Below, one piece after another: positions 56,570 to 64,000 of a stretch of DNA of 64,000 bases. Under the pieces are notes generated by a model. It was not told the origin of the DNA. It was given only the letters and a program-made list of their open reading frames with translations, and did not search any database. The stretch comes from Oligoflexus sp. (GTDB taxonomy: Bacteria; Bdellovibrionota_B; Oligoflexia; Oligoflexales; Oligoflexaceae): NCBI GenBank assembly GCA_014378195.1, contig JACMOC010000071.1, forward strand, positions 47,078-111,077, in the 5' to 3' direction. Both the position numbers and the translations under genes were made by a program. Each line of letters starts with the position of its first letter. The stretch's first letter is position 1.

Positions 56570-57733
56570 ATGAGTGGCTTCGATATTTTTCGGAACTTGG
56601 CGGAAGACAGACTCAGCAGTATCACGGCGCAAGGTCGCCTGAGAACACTGCGAACCCTTCCTCACCCTGAATTCCATCCCTCCGAGCCACCGTCCGTGAT
56701 TGATCTCACGCATAACGATTATCTTGGATTTCGCTATGATGCTGCCTTTCAATCACGAGCCCTTGAGGCCGCTCGACAGTGGCCTATGGGCGCGGGTGCC
56801 AGTCGGCTCCTTGGCGGGGAACATCGGATCTATGAGGATCTTGAAACAGCGTTCTCACTTTGGAAAGGTGCAGAGGCGAGTCTTTATTTTGCCTCAGGTT
56901 ATGCTGCGAACGAAACTTTGATGAGCGTGCTGGCTCTCTGTGATGCGGAGTTTTTTTCCGACAGCCTCAATCATGCGAGCCTCATCGATGGGATGCGTCT
57001 CGCACGCATCAGGCCCGAATTCAAACACATCTTTCGTCATAATGATCTGGAAGATCTCGAACGAAAGCTTGAAAGATCAACACAGACAGCGAAGGTTGTC
57101 ATCACCGAAAGCCTCTTTAGTATGGATGGCGACGAAGCGCCACTTAAAGCTTTAGAAGCTCTCTGCCAGAGATACCAAACACTCCTCGTCGTCGACGAAG
57201 CCCATGCACTTGGAGTTTACGGGCCCGATGGGTCGGGGCTTATATCCGCGCATAAACTCAACCCCGATACTGTCATCTCCATTAATCCATGTGGCAAAGC
57301 CATGGCAGCAGGCGGAGCTTTGATTTCCGGTCCCAGTTGGCTCCGCCGTCTCCTCATCAATACAGGACGCGGATTTATTTATTCAACAGGCGCATCGCCA
57401 TGGGTAGCTGCAGGCCTTCTAGCTAATTTACAAACCATAAAAGAAGCCCAGGCGCGCAGGGCGCATTTGCATGCGCTTTCAAAACGTGTTCGCCGTGCTC
57501 TCCAAGAATTGGGATATGACACTGGAATGAGTTCCACTCATATTATCCCCATCATAGTCGGCAGCGAGGACCGTAGTCTTCAGCTTGAACGTGCTCTTGC
57601 TGACCGCGATATACGTGCACGCGCAATCAGGCCACCGACCGTTCCCGAGAGACTGTGCCGTCTCAGACTTTCTTTGCACGCGGCTCTCTCGGACGTTGAA
57701 CCGTTGCTTTCAGCCCTAAAGGATATTTCGTGA
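56570..57733 (+). CDS. bioF: 8-amino-7-oxononanoate synthase BioF
   Basis: 387 residues. PLP-dependent alpha-oxoamine synthase: DLTHNDYLGF, GAGASRLLGG, DSLNHASLIDGMRLA, VVDEAHALGVYGPDG, and PLP-lysine in NPCGKAMAAGGA. It condenses pimeloyl-ACP or -CoA with alanine in biotin synthesis. The PLP-Lys context is NPCGK rather than the usual TFGK/TLGK. Nine bases after bioB; its stop overlaps the bioDA start (GTGA). Confidence 0.95.
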   Translation: MSGFDIFRNLAEDRLSSITAQGRLRTLRTLPHPEFHPSEPPSVIDLTHNDYLGFRYDAAFQSRALEAARQWPMGAGASRLLGGEHRIYEDLETAFSLWKGAEASLYFASGYAANETLMSVLALCDAEFFSDSLNHASLIDGMRLARIRPEFKHIFRHNDLEDLERKLERSTQTAKVVITESLFSMDGDEAPLKALEALCQRYQTLLVVDEAHALGVYGPDGSGLISAHKLNPDTVISINPCGKAMAAGGALISGPSWLRRLLINTGRGFIYSTGASPWVAAGLLANLQTIKEAQARRAHLHALSKRVRRALQELGYDTGMSSTHIIPIIVGSEDRSLQLERALADRDIRARAIRPPTVPERLCRLRLSLHAALSDVEPLLSALKDIS

Positions 57734-59703
57734 ATTGCTCGTTTTCACAGGTTTTCGTGACCGCGACCGGTACCGATGTCGGCAAAACATTCATTGCATC
57801 ACTGCTCCTAAGAGCAAATAAGGACTGGTCTTATTGGAAGCCAGTCCAGACCGGTGGCTCCGCTGTCGACCAAATCGCCCTTCACGAAATCGCGCCGCTT
57901 GCCCGTGTGAGTTCCCTCGATAAGTTCGAGTATGACCTCGCGGCTTCGCCCGATCAGGCTGCCATTGCCGAATTTGCCTTAGCGCCAACAGTGAAAGAAC
58001 TTGTTCGAATCTCCGAAGGCCAGAAAAATCTCGTGATTGAAGGCGCTGGTGGACTGATGGTGCCTCTGAACGAAGACAACGAGACTTGGCTTGATTTCCT
58101 TCATGCCACGCGTATGCCCGTTATTCTTGTCGCGACTAGTGGATTAGGCACATTGAATCACACCTTGCTCAGCATCGAAGCTCTGCAGAGTCGATCCATT
58201 CCTATCCTTGCTCTCGTTCTCAACGGACCGGAGCATCGCGGAAACCAGCGCAGTCTCGCGCGGTTTCATCCGAGACTGCCCCTCATCATCGTTCCGCAGC
58301 TTGGTTCTGATACCGCATTAAGCGAATTGGACCGCCTCGGCGAAGTACTCTGGAAACAAATGGGTCAATGGCGTAATGAATCCCAGCGCTCGGAATCCTG
58401 GCTTCGAAAAGACCAGGATTTTGTGTGGCATCCGTATACGCAGCATAAATCAGCGCCGAGCCCCATTCCTATCGTAGCCGCCCGCGGCAGTTACCTTTAT
58501 ACCGATCGTGATGAACGCCTTCTTGATGCCAGCGCCTCCTGGTGGACCTGCTCGATCGGTCATGGCCATCCACGAGTCGCCGCTGCAATTCGAGCCCAAC
58601 AGTCCAAACTCGATCATTGCGGCTTTGGCAATGCCACCCATCAACCGGGATCCGAACTCGCCGCGCGGCTAATCGCGTTGGCCGGACCCCCCTTTACGAA
58701 AGTGTTTTATTCCGACAACGGGTCATGTGCTGTTGAAGTCGCCTTAAAAATGGCTTCGCAAACATGGACCAACCGCGGCGAACCCCAAAAGACGAAGTTT
58801 CTCTATTTTGAAGGCGCCTATCATGGCGATACGTTCGGAGCTATGTCCGTCGCGGAAAGTGGCGGCTTTCATAAAGCGTTTGCGCCTTACGTATTTAAGG
58901 GCATAGAAGCTCCCCTCGTGACATCGCACCCGTCCCGCCTCTCGGAAGGAAGCCGCGAACTCGATGCCGGCAGAGAGCGTCTCAAGAGGATCTTCGAAGA
59001 GCACGCTCACGAACTCGCAGGCGCTATTATCGAGCCGTGGGTCCAGGGCGCGGCGGGCATGATTTTCCAAGACATTGATTGGCTCCGTTATCTCGCCAAA
59101 CTCTGCACGCAGCACAAAGTCTTTCTCATACTCGACGAAGTTTTCACGGGCCTCGGTCGCATTGGCGATAGTTTTGCCTTCAAAAGAGCTGGAATCACAG
59201 CCGATATCCTGTGCCTGGCCAAAGGCCTCACCGGCGGGAACCTTCCGCTCGCTGCAACGCTCTGCACGGACGAGATATTTGAAGCGTTTCTTGATGACGA
59301 CCGATCCAAAGCCTTGCTCCATGGCCATACCTTCACTGCCAATCCCATCGCCTGTGCAGCGGCGCTCACTAGTCTTGACCTCTATCGCGAACTTGATCTG
59401 GTAGGCCGGGCTCGTTCCATAGAGACTCAGTTCAATCTCTGGATAGACGCAGAAAAGACCGCACTTGAACTCATCTCGCCCCGCGCGATAGGGGCTATTC
59501 TGGCTTTTGAATTGGGCGCCGGAGATTATTTTCATTCCGCTGCTTACCGTATACCGGAACTGGGACGCAAACACGGCCTGTTGCTCCGAACGCTCGGCAG
59601 TACCGTTTATTTTGTACCACCTCTGGTTATTTCCGACGAGGAGCTTGGTGAAGGATTGGACAGCCTTAAACGAACCCTTAAAGAGTACCGTGCAAATCAT
59701 TGA
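57730..59703 (+). CDS. bioDA: Fused dethiobiotin synthetase-DAPA aminotransferase (BioD-BioA)
   Basis: 657 residues from a GTG overlapping the bioF stop. Residues 1-about 210 are BioD (P-loop-like FVTATGTDVGKT, WKPVQTGG, VIEGAGGLMVPL, LNHTLLSIEAL). Residues about 215-657 are BioA (WHPYTQHKSAP, SIGHGHPRVAAAI, YHGDTFGAMSVAESGG, LDEVFTGLGRIG, PLP-Lys in LAKGLTGGNLPLAATL). The fusion channels DAPA from the aminotransferase half to the ligase half. Similar fusions exist in plants and some bacteria. BioC/BioH-type pimeloyl genes are not in the window. A bidirectional terminator follows. Confidence 0.95.
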   Translation: MNCSFSQVFVTATGTDVGKTFIASLLLRANKDWSYWKPVQTGGSAVDQIALHEIAPLARVSSLDKFEYDLAASPDQAAIAEFALAPTVKELVRISEGQKNLVIEGAGGLMVPLNEDNETWLDFLHATRMPVILVATSGLGTLNHTLLSIEALQSRSIPILALVLNGPEHRGNQRSLARFHPRLPLIIVPQLGSDTALSELDRLGEVLWKQMGQWRNESQRSESWLRKDQDFVWHPYTQHKSAPSPIPIVAARGSYLYTDRDERLLDASASWWTCSIGHGHPRVAAAIRAQQSKLDHCGFGNATHQPGSELAARLIALAGPPFTKVFYSDNGSCAVEVALKMASQTWTNRGEPQKTKFLYFEGAYHGDTFGAMSVAESGGFHKAFAPYVFKGIEAPLVTSHPSRLSEGSRELDAGRERLKRIFEEHAHELAGAIIEPWVQGAAGMIFQDIDWLRYLAKLCTQHKVFLILDEVFTGLGRIGDSFAFKRAGITADILCLAKGLTGGNLPLAATLCTDEIFEAFLDDDRSKALLHGHTFTANPIACAAALTSLDLYRELDLVGRARSIETQFNLWIDAEKTALELISPRAIGAILAFELGAGDYFHSAAYRIPELGRKHGLLLRTLGSTVYFVPPLVISDEELGEGLDSLKRTLKEYRANH

Positions 59704-59735
59704 AGGGCGACACGCGTTAGTCAGATTCTCATAAC

Positions 59736-59772
59736 AAAAACCCCGGCCCACTTAACAGTGACCAGGGTTTTT
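59736..59772. terminator. Bidirectional terminator
   Basis: AAAAACCC...CACT-TAAC-AGTG...GGGTTTTT, two stacked stems flanked by A-run and T-run, between the bio operon and the convergent lipoprotein gene. Confidence 0.85.
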
Positions 59773-59793
59773 CATCGAGCGAAACCGAAGAAC

Positions 59794-60498
59794 TTAGTGT
59801 TGAACGATATGAGTCAGTTCTTTAGTGGTGATAGTCGTTGTCAGGTTGTTATTCCAACGCGAGTTCGAACCGTAGCTGACAGTCTGGATGGATTTTGCTT
59901 CCACGTTGCTGCCGTCTTTCAAAGTCCATGTTTCCGAGCTGCGGAAGTTGTTCATGCCGCGTGTACCGACTTTAAAGCTCGTGTAGTCAACAGTAGAACG
60001 ACCTGCACCGATCGTGATGTCCTGTGATCCGATTTGTGATGTGAAATAAGCCGTCTGAGGTGTGTTCAAGAGATTTTTTGTTTGAGCACAGGTGTTGAGG
60101 AAAGCGGATTTTGTTGTTGTTTCAGTAGTGACGACTGGAGACATTCCATCACGGGTGATGGTGTGTGTTGCCGAAACATAGGAATCGTTTGAGATTGTAT
60201 AGACATAAACATCGTTGAAGTATGTCGAGCTCATGATCTGGCCATTTGCGTCGCTCACTACTTCCGAACCGTGGAAATCGAGTTCGAGACCATTTCTGTA
60301 GCTTGAAACATGACGTGTCCAAGCGTCCGAACAGTTGTCGACATAACCAGCAACAGAGTTTGTAAGGAAAGTATCGGTGAGTCGCGCTGAATTGATAGCA
60401 GCAGGACCGTGGTTGTTGTCAGAACTTCCACAACCGACAAGTGTAACGGAGAGCAAAGAAGCAGAAAGAACGATTTTAAGACTCGAAATAACGTTCAT
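59794..60498 (-). CDS. Lipoprotein of a duplicated unknown family (copy A)
   Basis: 234 residues from the ATG at 60498, with AAGGG about nine bases upstream; the track start is seven codons earlier. Lipobox LVGC (Cys about 24). Conserved with the 60655 gene: CSDAWTRHVSSYRNGLELDF, SSTYFNDVYVYT, VVTTETTTKSAFLNTC, DITIGAGRSTVDYTSFKVGT, SETWTLKDGSNVEAKSI. Beta-rich; no known domain. Envelope location. Function unknown. Confidence 0.75.
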   Translation of the reverse strand: MNVISSLKIVLSASLLSVTLVGCGSSDNNHGPAAINSARLTDTFLTNSVAGYVDNCSDAWTRHVSSYRNGLELDFHGSEVVSDANGQIMSSTYFNDVYVYTISNDSYVSATHTITRDGMSPVVTTETTTKSAFLNTCAQTKNLLNTPQTAYFTSQIGSQDITIGAGRSTVDYTSFKVGTRGMNNFRSSETWTLKDGSNVEAKSIQTVSYGSNSRWNNNLTTTITTKELTHIVQH

Positions 60499-60585
60499 AG
60501 GAATATCCCTTCGGAACAAAGTGACGTATTAATGTGTTGACAGGCCGACTTCTAAAGCACTCTGTCAATTTGGTCAAGTCATTTC

Positions 60586-60631
60586 GAACAGAAAAATAAA
60601 GCCCAAGAAATCTTATTGATTTCTTGGGCTT
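60586..60631 (-). terminator. Rho-independent terminator
   Basis: On the minus strand AAGCCCAAGAAATC-AATAA-GATTTCTTGGGCTT, a perfect 14 bp stem, then TTATTTTTC. It ends the gene at 60655 and separates it from the next copy. Confidence 0.92.
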
Positions 60632-60654
60632 GTATTCACGAAATTTGAATCAAA

Positions 60655-61455
60655 TCAAGGACGGAACAGTTTAACGAGTTCAGTTGTGATCGTTCCCGTC
60701 ATGGATGCTCCACTGACATCCGTCGCTGTATCCAAGACTGATTTTACAAGGATACTGCTGCCATCTTGTAGAGACCACGATTGAAAATTGCTCTGACCAG
60801 TCGAAAGGTTGGTCGCCTGACCGCGCACATAATCTGTAGTGAATGTTCCTGCGGTCACAGTAACTGACTGTGTGGATCGCTCCAGGACCTGCACGGAAAT
60901 ATCAGCCGGAACACCCGTAATTGGTCCTGAAATAGAACCGCTTAAACGGGAACATCCCGAAACAAACTCATCCTTGCCCAGCTCAGTCGTTGTTACGATC
61001 TGACGGCGAAGACCTTCGACGTTTACGGTTCGGTTCGAGACAACATGTGTTGAATTTGATTCCGTGATGTTTTCTTCATAACTCGACACCGACGATTGCA
61101 AAACTGCGCCTGCACTGTCTTTGGTTGTTTGCGTAGTTTTGTAACCCATCACAAGTCCAACTGGATGGGTTGCAACATAATGAGTCCAAGACGCTTCACA
61201 ATCGGCCGGAGCGGGCGCAGGACTCGTTGGTGCTCCACTATTTGAGCCGACTGGTGTCGCAGTCGCTGAGCCATCAGTCGAACCCGTGACAGCCGTACCC
61301 GTTGTCCCTGGTGTCCCGTTGGTTGTGGGTACTGTTGTTGTAGGGGCTGGCGCAGGCGTCGAGGATTTGCTCGAACTTCCGCAACCGACTAAAGCCGTCG
61401 CGCCTGAAACGCTTAAGCTGAACAGCATGGCAGAAGTCCATGGTCTAATCTTCAT
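60655..61455 (-). CDS. Lipoprotein of a duplicated unknown family (copy B)
   Basis: 266 residues; lipobox LVGC (Cys about 25) after a signal. A Thr/Pro/Ala/Gly low-complexity linker (about 30-85) is followed by a domain paralogous to the 59794 gene: CEASWTHYVATHPVGLVMGY, IVTTTELGKDEFVSGC, VTVTAGTFTTDYVRG, SWSLQDGSSILVKSV. The linker is absent from copy A. Each copy has its own terminator, so they are separate units. Function unknown; no catalytic motif. Confidence 0.75.
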   Translation of the reverse strand: MKIRPWTSAMLFSLSVSGATALVGCGSSSKSSTPAPAPTTTVPTTNGTPGTTGTAVTGSTDGSATATPVGSNSGAPTSPAPAPADCEASWTHYVATHPVGLVMGYKTTQTTKDSAGAVLQSSVSSYEENITESNSTHVVSNRTVNVEGLRRQIVTTTELGKDEFVSGCSRLSGSISGPITGVPADISVQVLERSTQSVTVTAGTFTTDYVRGQATNLSTGQSNFQSWSLQDGSSILVKSVLDTATDVSGASMTGTITTELVKLFRP

Positions 61456-61564
61456 ACATTATCCTCCTAGGCACTTTTGTGCGTCGTTATATCTCTTGTC
61501 CTCGCTATTCCTTAACTCGTTTTAAAGAGCATGACTAGAACAATCGTCAGATTTTAGGCCGGTT

Positions 61565-61578
61565 TTACAGTACTGTAA
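61565..61578. promoter_or_regulatory. Perfect 14-base palindrome upstream of regB
   Basis: TTACAGTACTGTAA, a perfect palindrome 113 bases before the sensor kinase start and 110 bases before the divergent lipoprotein gene. Suits a dimeric repressor or activator site. It contains TTAC and GTAA half-sites, but with six bases between them, so it does not match the TTAC-N3-GTAA LexA box. Confidence 0.5.
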
Positions 61579-61690
61579 GCGCGTGGCGACAGCTTTCGCG
61601 AATCATCTATGACAAAAAAATAGCCGTATGATAAGTCCGGGGCTCCTATTAAGATAACGCCTGTTCCAGCCCGTCGGAAAGGAGCCAGCC

Positions 61691-62971
61691 ATGCGAAAAG
61701 CCCATAGTCTTTATCATAAGTTGATTGAGCCCTTTCAGCCTTCATTTGCCGAAGGTTATTCCACTGAGGCCGAAAAAAGCAATCTTCTCATCCGCATCCG
61801 CTGGATACTCATCGCGATGCAGCTCCTCGTGATCGCCCCGGCGTTGATGTTCGAATATTTGCTCAGGCCCAATCTTTGGCCTTATCTTGGAGTGGTTGCG
61901 AGCCTACTGGTCTTCAATCTTGCGGCCAAACGGTTTCTCCAAACGCATCCTCTATCGTTATCCATCCAGCTCTCTGTCGATCTCATCGCGCTTTGCACCC
62001 TTCTGATACTGACGGCTGGTTGTCACAACCCTTTTTCTTCGCTGCTTTTTATCAGTGCTATCCTCGGTCCCATGTTTTTAGCCAGACCCTGGGCCGTGGC
62101 CTACCTCGTTGAAGCTGCGATTGGCCTCGTCATTGTCTGTTATTATACCGAGCCCCTGCTTTTGAACGCCCATGGTGAGGTCGTATCATCCGGCGTGACT
62201 ATCACCGCTAAAATCATCGTGCTTTTCAGTCTCGGCTGCCTCACTCTTTGGCTCAAAGCTTGTCTCGACAGATCGCAGAGCCGCTACGAAACACTTTATA
62301 AACAGAGGCAACGCCTTAATAGCTTCCGTGCCGTCGGCATAGTGTCCGCTCAACTTTCGCACGAACTCTCGACGCCTCTGAACACTCTGAAAATAATGAT
62401 GGATCGCATGAAACGCGACGAGCGCCTAAAGGCCAGCCACGACCTGCTTATAGCCGAGGCCGCCCTCGCCCAATGCGAAAGTACGATTCGTGATCTGTTT
62501 GACTGCAGCGTCGATGCCGGATCTTTGTCGTTTAAAGAGACGAATCTCGGCAATTTCATAAGGTCGGTCTGTGATAACTGGGCCCTCGATTTCCCGGGGG
62601 TGCAACTGGCGTTTGGAATCGATCCCAAAGCTGACGGTTTGAATTACCAGATTCCAGCCACGCCTTTTGCCCAAGCTGTGCTCGACATCCTCGACAATGC
62701 AAAAGAAGCCTCCGAAACCGATCACGTCGCGATCACCGTCGATATCGAGGTCCAAACGGATGCGATCCTGATTTCTTTTTCGGATCGGGGCCGCGGCCTG
62801 GATAAATCGATACTCAACCGCATCGGCGAACCTTTCGTCTCAACCAAATCCACAGGCACCGGACTCGGCGTTTACAATGCTTCGACTCTGCTTGAAGCGC
62901 TCGGCGGAAGCCTTGGTTTGGCTGATCGCATGGGTGGAGGGACACAAGTGTCGATGGTGCTGCCGCGATGA
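61691..62971 (+). CDS. regB: RegB/PrrB-type redox-sensing histidine kinase
   Basis: 426 residues. About six transmembrane helices (residues 36-190). The loop motif AGCHNPFSS (109-117) matches the GGxxNPF quinone-sensing motif of RegB. H-box LSHELSTPLNTLKI (His 224), N-box VLDILDNAKEAS, G1/F DRGRGLDK, GEPFVSTKSTGTGLG. RegB kinases sense ubiquinone redox state and oxygen. The gene is followed at once (ATGA) by its partner regulator. AGGAGCC precedes the ATG. The conserved redox Cys of RegB cannot be placed with certainty, though a Cys is present in ALAQCEST. Confidence 0.88.
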   Translation: MRKAHSLYHKLIEPFQPSFAEGYSTEAEKSNLLIRIRWILIAMQLLVIAPALMFEYLLRPNLWPYLGVVASLLVFNLAAKRFLQTHPLSLSIQLSVDLIALCTLLILTAGCHNPFSSLLFISAILGPMFLARPWAVAYLVEAAIGLVIVCYYTEPLLLNAHGEVVSSGVTITAKIIVLFSLGCLTLWLKACLDRSQSRYETLYKQRQRLNSFRAVGIVSAQLSHELSTPLNTLKIMMDRMKRDERLKASHDLLIAEAALAQCESTIRDLFDCSVDAGSLSFKETNLGNFIRSVCDNWALDFPGVQLAFGIDPKADGLNYQIPATPFAQAVLDILDNAKEASETDHVAITVDIEVQTDAILISFSDRGRGLDKSILNRIGEPFVSTKSTGTGLGVYNASTLLEALGGSLGLADRMGGGTQVSMVLPR

Positions 62972-63477
62972 AAAACCTCCTGGTGATAGAAGACGACGTC
63001 ATGTTTCGCGAAGCGATCAGGCGGGAATTTGAAGACAGAAATTATGCCGTGACGGCAAGCGCCACCCTCAAAGAGTTAAGGGCGCTTCACAGCATTCAGC
63101 CAAACTTTGCTATTGTCGACCTCAAACTCAAAGGCGAGAGCGGACTCGATGCTGTAGCTCACATCAAAAAAGAATATCCCGACTGTCAGACGATCGTACT
63201 CACGGGTTATGGGAGTATCGCCACGGCTGTCCAGGCTGTAAAGCTCGGGGCTTCGAATTATATATCCAAACCCGCATCAATCGATGATATCGAAAAAGCC
63301 CTGACCGGTGTTTATACTCCGGCCGAACCCGTAAATCCCCATAATCTTTATCGCCATGAAAGGGAGTACATCGAAAAGGTCATTCAGGACTTTGACGGTA
63401 ATATTTCCATGGCGGCGAAGGCCCTCGGCATCCACCGCCAGAGCCTGCAGCGCAAACTCCGCAAGTTCATCTCTTAA
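62968..63477 (+). CDS. regA: RegA/PrrA-type response regulator
   Basis: 169 residues. Receiver with acidic pair VIEDD, phosphoacceptor Asp 51 (IVDLKLKG), Thr-Gly-Tyr-Gly (LTGYGSIATAVQAVKLGA) and Lys 101 (ISKPAS), all near-identical to RegA/ActR. The C-terminal Fis-type HTH is SMAAKALGIHRQSLQRKLRKF, the RegA DNA-binding motif. It directs redox control of respiration and related genes; the act operon here is one plausible target. Overlaps regB by four bases. Confidence 0.92.
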   Translation: MKNLLVIEDDVMFREAIRREFEDRNYAVTASATLKELRALHSIQPNFAIVDLKLKGESGLDAVAHIKKEYPDCQTIVLTGYGSIATAVQAVKLGASNYISKPASIDDIEKALTGVYTPAEPVNPHNLYRHEREYIEKVIQDFDGNISMAAKALGIHRQSLQRKLRKFIS

Positions 63478-63483
63478 ACAGAA

Positions 63484-63503
63484 CCTCATTGGCCGTAATG
63501 AGG
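63484..63503. terminator. Hairpin after regA
   Basis: CCTCATT-GGCCGT-AATGAGG, a perfect 7 bp stem six bases after the regA stop, without a T-run. A weak terminator or mRNA stabiliser. Confidence 0.5.
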
Positions 63504-63717
63504 CCTTCGAATCGTCAAGAAATGCCCTCAAGATTTTCCCAAATTGTGCAATCTAAAGGTTTTTACATCGTTTTTGACATTTCCTAGTGGGATCAGTACA
63601 GACTCCACTTTCATAATCACGCAGGATCAAAAAGCGTCAGATTCTAGACATTAAAGTGAAGCTTAAGGACGAGGTGAGACCGCGATAATAGTAATATCCC
63701 TTTGCCCTGGACCATAG

Positions 63718-64000
63718 ATCCAGAACACCCAGGTGAAAAACCTCAAGGTCAGTGAGAGCTTTGAAGTGCGCGAGAAAAAACCGGCCTCTATCGCCGCGTC
63801 ATGTTCAAGAAAGTCTCCTATAAAGCTATAAAAGACTATCTCGCCCTATACAGTGAGTCTTGGAGGAAACTTATGCTCGGCTTCATGCTGAAGGGTTCTC
63901 AGTACAGCTTCCTCCGATTATTTCCCTATTCACGAATGCCAGCTCCAGTCGAGGGAAATCCCTTCGTGTCGCAAGCTAGCCGGTGCCATTACCTGACGCA
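63718..64000 (+). other. Possible broken or partial coding region at the window end
   Basis: The frame QVKNLKVSESFEVREKK (63721-63780) continues, if one A is added to the six-A run at 63775-63780, into TGLYRRVMFKKVSYKAIKDY (reading through ATG 63801) and stays open to the end of the window. Without that insertion the frames stop or shift. The residue mix looks coding but no family is recognised and there is no RBS at either start. The stretch 63504-63717 holds no visible gene. Confidence 0.3.

Noticed and set aside
1-64000. CRISPR arrays, tRNA or rRNA genes, prophage
   Set aside because: No regularly spaced repeats, no recognisable tRNA cloverleaf or rRNA segments and no phage structural genes were seen by eye; a covariance search could still find a small RNA.

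Overview
This 64 kb window looks like chromosomal DNA of a free-living, aerobic Gram-negative bacterium. It encodes outer-membrane biogenesis proteins (TamA/TamB-type), a Tol system, many short lipoproteins and an alternative complex III. The mix of these with a RegB/RegA-type pair and several small lipoprotein families of unclear function recalls Bdellovibrionota/Oligoflexia-like deltaproteobacteria. That placement is inference; no rRNA, tRNA or other phylogenetic marker was seen. I saw no CRISPR array or prophage.

Layout. 0.1-5.6 kb: a duplicated-domain lipoprotein, a frameshifted lipoprotein, a phospholipase D-like lipoprotein and a decayed NHL-repeat gene, closed by a strong bidirectional terminator. 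5.6-13.3 kb (minus): the complete actABCDEF operon for alternative complex III, a quinol:electron-acceptor oxidoreductase, with no oxidase genes beside it. 13.8-17.7 kb: uvrB-uvrC, overlapping by four bases. 17.7-25 kb: three paralogous lipoproteins with ricin-like C-termini, a stand-alone RlmK-type rRNA methyltransferase behind a strikingly structured leader, a decayed hydrolase fragment, a DUF3857/transglutaminase protein and a small secreted protein. 25.3-31.7 kb (minus): a tight run purD-purE-tsaC-like-maf-RDD-hemW-class III aminotransferase.

31.9-41 kb: a four-gene plus-strand run of a TPR protein, an ExeA-like ATPase, a TamB-like protein and a TamA/Omp85 protein. 41.3-45.9 kb: unknown proteins, including an 836-residue protein with a HEPN-like C-terminal motif next to a response-regulator/GGDEF protein whose signature residues are all lost. 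46-48.6 kb: fabG, a FabH-like ketosynthase and an M48 lipoprotein protease. 48.7-50.5 kb: an IS607-type element with an intact serine recombinase and a broken tnpB. 50.7-51.6 kb: a trypsin-like lipoprotein whose ribosome binding site lies in a perfect hairpin. 51.6-55.3 kb (minus): tolQ-tolR-tolA-tolB without pal. 55.5-59.7 kb: bioB-bioF-bioDA (fused). 59.8-61.5 kb (minus): two paralogous lipoproteins. 61.7-63.5 kb: a RegB/RegA-type redox two-component pair. The last 0.5 kb holds only a possible broken gene start.

Three apparent frameshifts (near 2557, 5440 and 63778) can each be repaired by adding one A to an A-run. Either these genes are decaying or the sequence has homopolymer errors. The most promising novelties are the structured leader at about 19.9-20.03 kb, the hairpin that masks the protease ribosome binding site, the family of ricin-like lipoproteins, and the HEPN-like/degenerate GGDEF pair.
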